Positions 16,099 to 24,465 of a stretch of DNA of 64,000 bases are shown here, one piece after another. Position numbers and translations under genes: made by a program. The DNA comes from Aquimarina muelleri DSM 19832. GTDB taxonomy: Bacteria; Bacteroidota; Bacteroidia; Flavobacteriales; Flavobacteriaceae. The DNA is taken from contig NZ_AUML01000015.1 in the NCBI RefSeq assembly GCF_000430665.1, positions 62,001-126,000 on the forward strand, in the 5' to 3' direction. The notes beneath the pieces were generated by a model. It made no database searches and was not told where the DNA came from. It was given only the letters and a program-made list of their open reading frames with translations. The stretch's first letter is position 1. Each line of letters begins with the position of its first letter.

Positions 16099-17280
16099 TT
16101 ATAATTTAAAATATTCGATATAGGTGTCCAGATCTTTATCTCCTCGACCAGAAAGGCTTATCACTACAACATCATCGGGTTTAAATTTTTTCTCCTTAAA
16201 AATAGCCAGTGCATGCGAGGTTTCTATTGCGGGGATAATACCTTCTAATTTTGATAATTCTAATCCGGCAGCCATAGCATCATCATCGGTAACCGAATAA
16301 AACTCCCCACGACCTGTTTTATATAAATGCGAATGTAATGGCCCTACACCAGGGTAATCTAATCCAGCAGAGATAGAGTATGGCTCTGTTATTTGCCCGT
16401 CTGGGGTTTGCATTAATAAAGTTTTACAACCATGAATAATGCCTTCTTTTCCTAATTGGGATGTAGCGGCACTCTCTCCGCTATGCACACCTTTTCCTGC
16501 GGCTTCTACGGCTATAATACCAACGCTTGGTTCTTCTAAGAAATGATAATAGGTGCCTGCTGCATTGCTACCGCCTCCTATACAGGCAACTACATAATCA
16601 GGATTTTCTCTTCCTTCTTTTTCTTTAAGTTGCCATTTGATTTCTTCAGAAATTATAGATTGAAATCTGGTAACCATATCCGGGTATGGGTGTGGTCCTA
16701 TTGCAGATCCAATAATATAATGGGTATCAACAGGATTATTAATCCAATCCCGTATAGCCTCGTTAGTAGCATCTTTTAATGTTTTGCTACCAGATTTTGC
16801 AGGTCTAACCTCGGCGCCAAGCATTTTCATACGGGCTACATTAGGAGCTTGTCGTTTGATATCGATTTCTCCCATATAAACGATACATTGTATTCCCATT
16901 AAGGCACATACCGTTGCGGTTGCTACCCCATGCTGTCCAGCGCCAGTTTCTGCAATGATTCTGTTTTTACCTAATTTTTTAGCTACCAGAATTTGCCCGA
17001 TAGTGTTATTTACTTTGTGGGCTCCTGTGTGGTTTAGATCTTCCCGTTTTAGATATACTTTGGTGTTATATTTTTTAGAAAGACGCTCGGCATAAAACAG
17101 GGGAGAAGGGCGACCTACATAATCTTTTAATAACTGATTAAACTCTTCTTTAAAAGAAGGCTCATTCATAATATTTAAATACGTTGTTCTTAACTCTTCT
17201 ACATTAGGGTATAGCATTTCTGGGATGTATGCCCCTCCAAAAACCCCATAATATCCTTTTTCATTAACTTGATAATTCAT
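16099..17280 (-). CDS. trpB: Tryptophan synthase beta chain
   Basis: 393 residues, PLP enzyme that condenses indole with serine. The PLP Schiff-base lysine is Lys89 in NHTGAHKVNN; ETGAGQHG and the glycine-rich CIGGGSNAAG bind cofactor phosphate and carboxylate. N-terminal GYYGVFGGAYIPE is typical of the TrpB1 type that pairs with TrpA. No truncation. It follows trpF by 57 bp and precedes trpA by 32 bp. Confidence 0.98.
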   Translation of the reverse strand: MNYQVNEKGYYGVFGGAYIPEMLYPNVEELRTTYLNIMNEPSFKEEFNQLLKDYVGRPSPLFYAERLSKKYNTKVYLKREDLNHTGAHKVNNTIGQILVAKKLGKNRIIAETGAGQHGVATATVCALMGIQCIVYMGEIDIKRQAPNVARMKMLGAEVRPAKSGSKTLKDATNEAIRDWINNPVDTHYIIGSAIGPHPYPDMVTRFQSIISEEIKWQLKEKEGRENPDYVVACIGGGSNAAGTYYHFLEEPSVGIIAVEAAGKGVHSGESAATSQLGKEGIIHGCKTLLMQTPDGQITEPYSISAGLDYPGVGPLHSHLYKTGRGEFYSVTDDDAMAAGLELSKLEGIIPAIETSHALAIFKEKKFKPDDVVVISLSGRGDKDLDTYIEYFKL

Positions 17281-17337
17281 GTGTTTTAGTTTATAGTTTT
17301 TAGTAAATGGATGCTGTTGTTTTAGTATTTAAAATAA

Positions 17338-18039
17338 TTAACGATCCACTGATAATAAATTTTTAAATTCTTTTAATTTTTCTATGTTTTTTAATCCTGG
17401 TTCGATTTCAAACCTACTGTTTACATCTATAGCATATAAATAGTTAGATTCTGGTCCTTTTAAAAAAGATAAAATAGAGTCTGTTTCTTCTAAACCAATA
17501 CCACCACTTAAGATAAAGGGGGTAGAAGAGGAGTAATTTTTTAAAACACTCCAATCAAAAGTATATCCATTACCTCCTTTTTCTTTTCCTTTGGTATCAA
17601 ATAAAAAACAATCTACAATGCCTTCGTAAGGTTTTAGTACATCAAAATCAAATGTGTCTTTAATAGAAAATACTTTCCAGATTTTGATTTTATCATCTTC
17701 AGAAGACCTCACAGGTTTTAAAAACCTGTGAGGTCTGTCGTCAGAAATTAAAGTATCTTTTAGATCCTGACAATATGCGGCGGATTCATTTCCGTGTAAT
17801 TGAATTGCTTGAAAATCGTATTGCTTTACTTTTTGTAGAATAAAATCTATAGAGGTATCTACAAATACGCCAGTTTTTTTGATTGTACTTGGGATCGCTA
17901 AAATTTTTCCTTCAAAGTTTCTTGGAGATTTTTCATAGAAAATAAATCCTAAATAATCTGGTTGCAACAGAGTTACTTCCTGAATATTTTCAGGAAATTT
18001 CATTCCGCAGATTTTTATTTTTACTTCTTTGTTTTTCAA
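17338..18039 (-). CDS. trpF: Phosphoribosylanthranilate isomerase with in-frame palindromic insert
   Basis: 233 residues, third-step Amadori isomerase of tryptophan synthesis. Catalytic Cys in KICGMKFPENI near the N-terminus; QLHGNES, LFDTKGKEKGGNGYTFDW (catalytic Asp), LSGGIG and AIDVNSRFE are the conserved barrel motifs. It is about 25 residues longer than usual. The extra length falls between CQDLKDTL and KIWKVFSI, where 33 bp of perfect palindrome encode residues 102-112 (RPHRFLKPVRS). All catalytic motifs are kept, so the enzyme should still work with an extra surface loop. It starts 4 bp after the reductase gene, as a coupled pair. Confidence 0.95.
   Translation of the reverse strand: MKNKEVKIKICGMKFPENIQEVTLLQPDYLGFIFYEKSPRNFEGKILAIPSTIKKTGVFVDTSIDFILQKVKQYDFQAIQLHGNESAAYCQDLKDTLISDDRPHRFLKPVRSSEDDKIKIWKVFSIKDTFDFDVLKPYEGIVDCFLFDTKGKEKGGNGYTFDWSVLKNYSSSTPFILSGGIGLEETDSILSFLKGPESNYLYAIDVNSRFEIEPGLKNIEKLKEFKNLLSVDR
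17704..17736. repeat. 33-bp perfect palindrome inside trpF
   Basis: Arms AGACCTCACAGGTTTT (17704-17719) and AAAACCTGTGAGGTCT (17721-17736) around a single central A. It is exactly 11 codons long, keeps the trpF frame and supplies the core of the loop that sets this TrpF apart from its family. I believe similar ACCTCACAGG...CCTGTGAGGT palindromes are dispersed in Flavobacteriia genomes, but that is from memory. Confidence 0.9.
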
Positions 18040-18043
18040 AGCA

Positions 18044-19177
18044 TTAAATATTTGGTTCTACTATAATATTGGTGTTGTCAAAATTAATATCATGTGCAAA
18101 ATTATATACTTCGCTAAAACTGTTTAACATATTTGGTTCTTCGATATCTGCTAATAATTTTCGTATTAGTTTAGACTCAAAATTATGTTTTTTAGATGTC
18201 GAATATTTTACTAATTGGCTACCAATGGTTTTATAGAACAGTTTTTCGATAGTAGTTTTATCTTTGGGTTCTTCATCTACCAACTCTATTTCGACATCAC
18301 ATTTTCTTAAAATACTTGTAATTATATGGTGGGTAGGAACATTTTTGGTTAACGTAATGTTTACTTGCTCTTCTTTAGTGTCTGCTGCTCGAAGGATTCC
18401 TTTTGCAACATAATCTACAGGCACAATATTAAGTCCGCCATCCATATTTAATGCCATTCTTATTTTTCCTAAATCGGGGTATAGCTTTTTCATTTTTTTA
18501 AAAAACTCTCCAATAGAATAGAAAACGATATATCGGCTACTCACAAATTTCGGAAAATCTAAGAGCCTACCTGATACCACACTTGGTCTAACGATAGTAC
18601 AGCTAAAATCATTTTCTTTTGCGATTTGCAAGACTAGTTTTTCAACTTTCATTTTATAAGCTTCGTAAAAGTTTCTGAAAGTAAAATCGGTTACAGAGTG
18701 ATAATCATCTGTGATTTTTCCTTCGATTTCGCCTCGGGAAAAGGCGGTGCTTACAAAAACTAATTTTTTTATTCTGGTCTTGATTATCTCAAAAAAAGCT
18801 TGTGTATTATGGTAGTTTATATTGGTAATCTCGTTTTTAGCTTTCTCGGTATTACTTAGATTTACAGAAGCTGCCAGATGGTAAACGGTTATTTTATTTC
18901 CAGCTTCCTTTGGGATTACAAAATTATGTATCTCTCCTTCGATAACATGTACGTATTTTTCTACATAAGTTTTGTAAAAAGATGCTATTTTTTGTGGGAT
19001 TAGTTGTTCTGTAAAAACTTCATCTAATAAACGCTGTTTTGCTGATTTTTTAGATTGTTTTCGGATTAGCACATAAATAGTTGCTTCTTCATTTTTTGTA
19101 TATAAATCAAACAATAACTCATACAACACATGCGAACCTATATTACCTGTTACTCCCGTTATTAGTGCAGTATTCAT
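18044..19177 (-). CDS. SDR-type NAD(P) reductase (NAD_binding_4 / thioester-reductase-like) inside trp operon
   Basis: 377 residues. Rossmann motif TGVTGNIG at residues 8-15, VYHLAASVNL as the family adenine-region motif, VFVSTAFSRG for the catalytic Ser/Thr strand, and NFYEAYKMKVEKLV with YxxxK aligned to the NTYTFTK motif of fatty acyl-CoA reductases and carrier-protein thioester reductases (Male_sterile/NAD_binding_4). No carrier or adenylation domain is attached. It is packed between trpC (4 bp) and trpF (4 bp), so it is co-translated with tryptophan genes but has no role in the standard pathway. Acyl or aldehyde reduction is possible; the real substrate is unknown. Confidence 0.8.
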   Translation of the reverse strand: MNTALITGVTGNIGSHVLYELLFDLYTKNEEATIYVLIRKQSKKSAKQRLLDEVFTEQLIPQKIASFYKTYVEKYVHVIEGEIHNFVIPKEAGNKITVYHLAASVNLSNTEKAKNEITNINYHNTQAFFEIIKTRIKKLVFVSTAFSRGEIEGKITDDYHSVTDFTFRNFYEAYKMKVEKLVLQIAKENDFSCTIVRPSVVSGRLLDFPKFVSSRYIVFYSIGEFFKKMKKLYPDLGKIRMALNMDGGLNIVPVDYVAKGILRAADTKEEQVNITLTKNVPTHHIITSILRKCDVEIELVDEEPKDKTTIEKLFYKTIGSQLVKYSTSKKHNFESKLIRKLLADIEEPNMLNSFSEVYNFAHDINFDNTNIIVEPNI

Positions 19178-19181
19178 TTTG

Positions 19182-19964
19182 TTAGTTTAACTCTTTAATA
19201 AATTCTGTAGCACTAGCGCCTGGATTTTCTGTTTTCATAAAATTTTCGCCAATAAGAAAACCTTTATAACCATATTGTTTTAGATCTTTTATAGCTTCGA
19301 TACTACTAATACCGCTTTCTGAAACTTTTACAAAATCATCTGGAATATGGGAACTAAGTTGTTTGCTTATGTCGGTACTAACGTCAAAAGTTTTTAGATT
19401 TCGATTATTTACTCCTAACATATCTATAGAGGACATAATAGATTTCTCTAACTCTTCTTGATTGTGTACTTCTAATAAAACATCCAAGGATAGGCTTTTT
19501 GCAAATTCTGATAAGAATTTTATTTCCTTTCGAGATAAAACTGCAGCAATAAGTAGGATTACATCTGCTCCATATGCTTTTGCTTCTAATAATTGATATT
19601 CATCAATAATAAACTCTTTGCGAAGTAAAGGTATTGTTGCTGCAGCTCTGGCTAATAAAAGATCGTCCAGAGATCCTCCAAAGTATTTGCCATCTGTTAA
19701 TACAGACATACCACATGCTCCAGCAGTTTCATACCCCAAAGCTACATCTTGTACACTTAATTTTTGATTAATCACCGCTCTGGATGGAGATCTTCGTTTG
19801 TGTTCTGCAATAATACCAGTAGTACTGTTTCTTAAGGCATGGGCTAATGAAGTGGTATTGCGATCAAATAAGGCGGCTTGCTCTAATTGTTTAATGGGGA
19901 TCAACCTTTTTTTAAGTTCTACTTCTTTATGTTTATCTGCTACTATTCTATCTAGGATGTTCAT
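19182..19964 (-). CDS. trpC: Indole-3-glycerol phosphate synthase
   Basis: 260 residues, ring closure and decarboxylation of CdRP to indoleglycerol phosphate. Motifs: EHKRRSPSRAVI (catalytic Lys and substrate loop), LLRKEFIIDEYQL (catalytic Lys), ADVILLIAA, GVNNRNLKTF (Asn and Arg) and VSESGI for the phosphate site. It is a stand-alone enzyme, not fused to TrpF as in enteric bacteria. It lies 111 bp after the unknown gene at 20076-20597 and 4 bp before the reductase gene. Confidence 0.97.
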   Translation of the reverse strand: MNILDRIVADKHKEVELKKRLIPIKQLEQAALFDRNTTSLAHALRNSTTGIIAEHKRRSPSRAVINQKLSVQDVALGYETAGACGMSVLTDGKYFGGSLDDLLLARAAATIPLLRKEFIIDEYQLLEAKAYGADVILLIAAVLSRKEIKFLSEFAKSLSLDVLLEVHNQEELEKSIMSSIDMLGVNNRNLKTFDVSTDISKQLSSHIPDDFVKVSESGISSIEAIKDLKQYGYKGFLIGENFMKTENPGASATEFIKELN

Positions 19965-20075
19965 TTTAACTGCAGTGATTAGTTGTTAGGGGTGTATTTT
20001 TGATAAGAAATGACTTATCTGATGTTATAATCGTTATTTTATTATGAGTTACATTCATTATAGGCATGTTATATA

Positions 20076-20597
20076 CTATACTTTATGTAATGGGTTCGCT
20101 TTTTTTATTTCGTCGTTCATTAGTAATCGAATAGATTCGAAATAATCAGATTCAAAAGCAATAGCAGCAACTTCATAGATTAAAAAATTATAGTCGTATT
20201 CTTTTTCGATACTTCCGTTAGAGTTTATCAAATCGATATAAAACATATCTACTTTTACGTTATTTAGTTTTCCGTAAAATAAATCCCCTTCATTATCCTG
20301 AAACTCGAATAAACCATATTTTTTTTCAGACCATTTTAATATTTCAAGAACACTGTCTAGTGATAAAGATTCTGGAGTTTTTGTTTCGATTTTTTTAAGT
20401 TGTAGAACTCTTGCTATTTTTTCTTCTTTCGTTTTGGATTTTCTTTTTTCGATAGCGCTTTTTTTGTAAACCTTATATCCATCGACTACATAATCTACAG
20501 GGATATGTTTTACTAAAATCCAATCTTCATTTTCATCTATAAGTAGTCCTGTTTCTTTTTCCTTCCAATCTTTAATTTTATATGTTTCTACTTTCAT
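20076..20597 (-). CDS. Uncharacterised 173-residue protein inside trp operon
   Basis: No family recognised. The N-terminal part (WKEKETGLLIDENEDWILVKHIPVDYVVDGYKVYKK, here described by its core GLLIDENEDWILVKHIPVD) looks like a small beta-barrel, followed by a lysine-rich helix (about 47-75) and a mixed alpha/beta C-terminal part with FEFQDNEGDLFYGKLNN. It has no signal peptide or membrane helix, so it is cytoplasmic. It lies between trpD (22 bp) and trpC (111 bp) in the same direction, hence is transcribed with the trp genes. ATG at 20597 is the first possible start. Homologous WILVK-x-P-VDYVxDGY proteins exist in Bacteroidota in my memory, without a known function. Confidence 0.75.
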   Translation of the reverse strand: MKVETYKIKDWKEKETGLLIDENEDWILVKHIPVDYVVDGYKVYKKSAIEKRKSKTKEEKIARVLQLKKIETKTPESLSLDSVLEILKWSEKKYGLFEFQDNEGDLFYGKLNNVKVDMFYIDLINSNGSIEKEYDYNFLIYEVAAIAFESDYFESIRLLMNDEIKKANPLHKV

Positions 20598-20619
20598 GTG
20601 GGAATGGTTTTATGATACA

Positions 20620-21615
20620 CTAATTTCTGCTAAGTTCTTGTATTTTTTTTAATGCAGTAAGCCCTTTTCCAGATATTAAGGATTCTTTTGCTTTTTCAAA
20701 ACCTTGTTTTGGTGATAAGTCTTCTACAGTTGCAATAGCCATACCTGCATTTGCACAAACCACATTGTTTTGGGCTTCTGTTCCTTTACCACTTAAAATA
20801 TTCATAAAAATAGTTGCAGATTCTTGGATAGTATCTCCTCCTGCAATTTCTTCTTGACGTAGTATTGGTACTCCAAAATCTAAAGGAGTTAGCATTCCTT
20901 CGGTAGTATTAGATATTGTTTTGGTACTTCCTGTAAGAGAAATTTCGTCATACCCATCCAGAGCGTGGAGGATAGTAAAATTCTTATTGGTGTTTTGATA
21001 AAGATACCCGTACATTCTGGCAAGTTCCAGATTAAAAACTCCTACTATCTGATTTTTTGGAAATGCTGGATTTACCATAGGTCCTAGCATATTAAAAAAC
21101 GTTTTTACGCCTAATTCTCTTCGTATTGGAGCAACGTTTTTCATAGCAGGATGAAATAAAGGTGCATGCAATACGCATATCCCTGCTTCATCTATACTAC
21201 GTTTTAGAAAATCTTTATCGTTGCTAAATTTAATACCAAGATGCTCCATAACATTAGAACTGCCACAGGTAGAAGAAACACCGTAATTACCGTGTTTGGT
21301 TACTTTAATTCCTGCTCCTGCAGACACAAAAGAGGAAAGTGTAGAGATATTAAAAGTATCTTTACCATCTCCGCCAGTACCACAAAGATCCACAGGATTA
21401 TAATCGCTTAAATCTATTGCTATGCAGAGTTCTAATAAAGCGTCTCTAAAACCTTCTAACTCTTCTATAGTAATGCTACGCATCATAAATACAGTAAGAA
21501 AAGATGCTATTTGACTTTGATTATATTGACCTTTAGAAATGTTAACCAAAACACTATTAGCTTCTTCTTTAGAGATGGTTTCGTGATTGATTAATCGGTT
21601 GAGTAAGTTTTTCAT
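20620..21615 (-). CDS. trpD: Anthranilate phosphoribosyltransferase
   Basis: 331 residues, transfers phosphoribosyl from PRPP to anthranilate. PRPP-binding CGTGGDGKDTFNIST near residues 82-96, KHGNYGVSS (the usual KHGNRSVSS loop with Bacteroidota-style residues), the GxKxFFNMLGP motif and NPAFPKNQIVGVF are all present. N-terminal helical domain starts MKNLLNRLINHETIS. Complete. It follows trpG by 47 bp. Confidence 0.97.
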   Translation of the reverse strand: MKNLLNRLINHETISKEEANSVLVNISKGQYNQSQIASFLTVFMMRSITIEELEGFRDALLELCIAIDLSDYNPVDLCGTGGDGKDTFNISTLSSFVSAGAGIKVTKHGNYGVSSTCGSSNVMEHLGIKFSNDKDFLKRSIDEAGICVLHAPLFHPAMKNVAPIRRELGVKTFFNMLGPMVNPAFPKNQIVGVFNLELARMYGYLYQNTNKNFTILHALDGYDEISLTGSTKTISNTTEGMLTPLDFGVPILRQEEIAGGDTIQESATIFMNILSGKGTEAQNNVVCANAGMAIATVEDLSPKQGFEKAKESLISGKGLTALKKIQELSRN

Positions 21616-21662
21616 ACTATTATGTTTTACACCTTATAGGTTTTTAAAGTATTAATAATGTA

Positions 21663-22235
21663 TTAGTTATTAACCCAATTTTCTAATATTTTTTTTCCAT
21701 CGGGTGTTAAGACAGATTCTGGATGAAATTGAACACCACGTACATCTAATTCTTTATGTCGAAGGGACATTATTTGTCCGTTTTCATCATAAGAGGTAAC
21801 TTGTAAACAATCTGGTAAATCTTGGTTTGCTACCACCCAAGAGTGATATCTACCAACATTAAATGATGTATTAAGTCCATCAAACAAGAACTCATCTGTT
21901 ACCGATAGTGTTACACTGGTTGCAACACCATGATATACATTGTTTAGATTGGTAAGTGTGCCTCCAAATACTTCTCCTATTGCTTGTTGTCCCAGACAAA
22001 CACCAAAAATACTTTTAGTACTCGCGTATTTACGAATAATATCTTTTAGTAATCCTGCTTCGTCTGGTATTCCTGGGCCAGGAGATAATAAGATTTTTTG
22101 ATACGGTTCTATATCTTCTAATTGTAATTGGTCATTACGTTTTACGGTAACTTCGCAGCCTAAATCTTCTAAATAATGAACGAGATTATAAACAAACGAA
22201 TCGTAGTTATCTATTACTAATATTTTTTTGCTCAT
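21663..22235 (-). CDS. trpG: Anthranilate synthase component II (glutamine amidotransferase)
   Basis: 190-residue class I glutamine amidotransferase that supplies ammonia to TrpE. Nucleophile Cys80 in FGVCLGQQAIG, His171 and Glu173 in VQFHPES, and oxyanion-loop SPGPGIPDEAG near 51. The closely related PabA has the same motifs; here the position directly behind trpE (7 bp) fixes the assignment, though shared use with folate synthesis is possible. Confidence 0.95.
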   Translation of the reverse strand: MSKKILVIDNYDSFVYNLVHYLEDLGCEVTVKRNDQLQLEDIEPYQKILLSPGPGIPDEAGLLKDIIRKYASTKSIFGVCLGQQAIGEVFGGTLTNLNNVYHGVATSVTLSVTDEFLFDGLNTSFNVGRYHSWVVANQDLPDCLQVTSYDENGQIMSLRHKELDVRGVQFHPESVLTPDGKKILENWVNN

Positions 22236-22242
22236 TTTGTAT

Positions 22243-23640
22243 TTATATTTCTTCAGCTAGCTTTAGCGCTTTTGTTAATGCCCCCAGTTTATTATATACT
22301 TCTTGTAATTCGTTTTCTTCTTTAGATTCGTTTACTAAACCTGCTCCTGCCTGCCAATGTAATTGGTGATTTTTGCTTAAAAAGGTTCGAATCATGATTG
22401 CGTGATTAAAGTTTCCTGAAAAATCCATAAAACCGATTGCTCCACCATAAAAATCTCGGTTTACATTTTCATATTTTTCGATAAGTTGCATGGCCATGTG
22501 CTTTGGAGCACCGCTTAAGGTACCCGCAGGAAAAGTGTCTGCAACTATTTGCATGGTCGAGGTGTCTTTGTGTTTTTTACCAGTTACTTTACTTACCAAA
22601 TGGATTACATGAGAGTAAAATTGTACTTCTCTATAGTTTTCTACGGTAACATTGTTCCCATTTCGGCTTAGATCGTTTCGAGCCAGATCTACCAGCATTA
22701 CATGTTCTGCATTTTCTTTTTCATCTACCGATAGTTTTTTTGCAAGCTCGGCATCTTGTTCATCGTTTCCTGTACGTTTAAAAGTTCCTGCAATAGGATG
22801 GATTTCGGCAATATCTCCTGTTACTACCAGTTGCGCTTCTGGAGAACTCCCAAATATTTTAAAATCTCCATAATCAAAGTAGAAAAGGTAGGGAGAAGGG
22901 TTGACACTTCGCAAAGCGCGATATACGTTAAACTCATCTCCTTTAAATTTTTGCGAAAAACGTTTGGATAATACTAATTGAAACACATCTCCTCTTTGGC
23001 AATGTTTTTTAGCTAGACTAACATGTTCTTTGTATTGCTCATCATTAAGATTAGAGGTTGTGTCTCCAACTGTAGTAAAATTGTAAGATGCAAAATTTTT
23101 AACTTTAAGTAGAGATTCAATTTCTGCGATATTGCTTTCTGATTGATAGCAGTGTGCAAAAATATAGGCCTCATTTGTGAAATTACTAATAGCAATAATG
23201 TTTTGATATACTGTATACTGCATGTCAGGAATATCAAGACTTCCTTCTTTTTTAGTAATAGATATATCCTCAAAATAGCGAACTGAATCATAAGAAATGT
23301 ACCCAAATAGCCCGTTGTTGATAAACTTAAAGTCACTTTTTGAGGTTTCAAATCGGTTTCCAAATTGTTCTACTACGGCAGGAATATTAGTGTCTTTGGT
23401 TATTGGTGTTTCTGTAACAGTTTTGTCTGGAAAGTTTTGATAAATAATTTCGTTTTCTATCTTGAAAGAGGCAATCGGATTGCAGCAGATATAGGAAAAA
23501 CTATTTTCACTACCTCTGTAATCATTGTTTTCTAATAATAAACTATTAGGAAACCGATCTCTAATCTTTAGGTAAACACTTACTGGTGTAAATGTATCTG
23601 CTAAAATTTGTTTGAAATGTGTTGTTAGTTTATAATTCAT
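22243..23640 (-). CDS. trpE: Anthranilate synthase component I
   Basis: 465 residues, chorismate to anthranilate. The chorismate-binding domain is clear: VFQLVLSKRFSQKF, NPSPYLFYFDYGDFKIFGSSPE, HPIAGTFKRTG, DLARNDLSRNG and FPAGTLSGAPK. The N-terminal TrpE domain contains LLENNDYRGSENSFSYI, the LLES-like element that binds tryptophan for feedback inhibition, although as LLEN. First structural gene of the operon, 112 bp after the leader peptide; transcription should be controlled by the attenuator in that leader. Confidence 0.97.
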   Translation of the reverse strand: MNYKLTTHFKQILADTFTPVSVYLKIRDRFPNSLLLENNDYRGSENSFSYICCNPIASFKIENEIIYQNFPDKTVTETPITKDTNIPAVVEQFGNRFETSKSDFKFINNGLFGYISYDSVRYFEDISITKKEGSLDIPDMQYTVYQNIIAISNFTNEAYIFAHCYQSESNIAEIESLLKVKNFASYNFTTVGDTTSNLNDEQYKEHVSLAKKHCQRGDVFQLVLSKRFSQKFKGDEFNVYRALRSVNPSPYLFYFDYGDFKIFGSSPEAQLVVTGDIAEIHPIAGTFKRTGNDEQDAELAKKLSVDEKENAEHVMLVDLARNDLSRNGNNVTVENYREVQFYSHVIHLVSKVTGKKHKDTSTMQIVADTFPAGTLSGAPKHMAMQLIEKYENVNRDFYGGAIGFMDFSGNFNHAIMIRTFLSKNHQLHWQAGAGLVNESKEENELQEVYNKLGALTKALKLAEEI

Positions 23641-23685
23641 TTTATTTTTTAATAATTTGTAATTATAATTTTGGTTTTAAGCAAT

Positions 23686-23719
23686 AAAAAAAGGCTTGTC
23701 GTGAATTCGACAAGCCTTT
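23686..23719 (-). terminator. trp attenuator terminator hairpin
   Basis: 12-bp perfect stem (AAAGGCTTGTCG 23719-23708, CGACAAGCCTTT 23701-23690), 6-nt loop AATTCA, T-run of seven reaching 23686. It stands between the leader peptide stop and trpE. An alternative pairing with the leader end (CGTGA...AGCC at 23761-23750 with GGCT...TCACG at 23716-23702) gives an antiterminator that excludes it. Confidence 0.9.
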
Positions 23720-23751
23720 GATATGTTTTCTACTTAACATAATTGAAGGGG

Positions 23752-23814
23752 CTATCTCACGACGTTTTCGCTTTGAGATGACCACCACCAATTTTTTGTT
23801 AAGATTATTTTCAT
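23752..23814 (-). CDS. trpL: trp leader peptide with three consecutive Trp codons
   Basis: 20-codon ORF: ATG at 23814-23812, residues 1-8 MKIILTKN, then TGG TGG TGG at 23790-23782, then nine more residues to TAG at 23754-23752. Three tandem Trp codons in a 20-residue peptide, directly in front of a terminator and trpE, is the hallmark of ribosome-mediated attenuation. A stalled ribosome at the Trp codons leaves the end of the peptide gene (23761-23750) free to form the antiterminator; a ribosome reaching the stop codon covers it. A protector stem ATCTCA (23779-23774)/TGAGAT (23759-23754) completes the classical set. It starts about 13 nt after the predicted transcription start. Confidence 0.9.
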   Translation of the reverse strand: MKIILTKNWWWSSQSENVVR

Positions 23815-23830
23815 TTTTCTATTGTTGCTC

Positions 23831-23838
23831 CAAATATA
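23831..23838 (-). promoter_or_regulatory. trp promoter -7 box TATATTTG
   Basis: Exact TAnnTTTG match on the minus strand, 17 bp upstream of the leader peptide ATG and inside the short gap behind the YceI gene. No clear -33 TTTG at the usual distance. Confidence 0.6.
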
Positions 23839-23868
23839 TAAATTAATTATAAGTAGAGAAAATAAAAT

Positions 23869-24435
23869 TTACATTTTTAAATTAACGGTCAATTCAAATT
23901 CATCACTAATCGTTTTATCCCCTAAATTATCAAAGAAACTTCCTGATCCGTATTTAATATCATATTTAGTTCTGTCTACTTTAAGAGTTGTAGAGGCAGT
24001 GTCTCCTTTTATATTAAGATTAAATGTTATGGGATTTGTTTTGTCTTTAATAGTAAGGTCTCCTGATATTTTGTAACCATCTTTAGTTTTTAGTGTTTTA
24101 GCAACGACAAGTTTTGCTGTTTTATAGTTTTCTGTTCCAAAAAAATCATCAGAATTTAAATGTCCTTCTAGTTTTTCTTTTCCTTTTCCTGCTTCCAGAT
24201 CCGTTACAGTAAGGGTAGTCATATCTACAACAAACTCACCGCTAGTTATTTTGTCTCCTTCAAATACAAGAAAACCTTCAGATAAATTTAAAGTTCCTGT
24301 ATGAGATCCAGTAACTTTTTTTCCTGTCCAGTTTATAGTGCTTTCTGAAGCTTTGATTTCTTTTTTTTGTGCAAAAGCCGATGTTGTAAATACTACTGCA
24401 ATGGCTAAGATTAATGATTTAAGTCTAGTTTTCAT
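23869..24435 (-). CDS. YceI family lipid-binding protein
   Basis: 188 residues with a Sec signal peptide (cleavage after about residue 22, SAFA-QKK). The mature part is a single YceI lipocalin-like barrel: STINWTGKKVTGSHTGTLNLSEGFLVFEG at the start, EGHLNSDDFFGTENYKTAKL in the middle and KYGSGSFFDNLGDKTISDEFEL at the end. Family members bind polyisoprenoid-like lipids in the periplasm; the physiological role is unclear. It is 30 bp behind a MarR-family gene on the same strand, and this MarR-YceI pairing suggests repression by the MarR protein. Confidence 0.93.
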   Translation of the reverse strand: MKTRLKSLILAIAVVFTTSAFAQKKEIKASESTINWTGKKVTGSHTGTLNLSEGFLVFEGDKITSGEFVVDMTTLTVTDLEAGKGKEKLEGHLNSDDFFGTENYKTAKLVVAKTLKTKDGYKISGDLTIKDKTNPITFNLNIKGDTASTTLKVDRTKYDIKYGSGSFFDNLGDKTISDEFELTVNLKM

Positions 24436-24465
24436 GATTTTTAAAATATTTATTATGGATATTTA

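Noticed and set aside
20076..20597. Immunity-protein or toxin-antitoxin role for the unknown gene in the trp operon.
   Set aside because: No partner gene and no family motif; position in a biosynthetic operon does not support it.
23013..23363. 116-codon minus-strand ORF inside trpE.
   Set aside because: Shifted frame within a secure gene with a hydrophobic, low-complexity translation and no recognisable motif.
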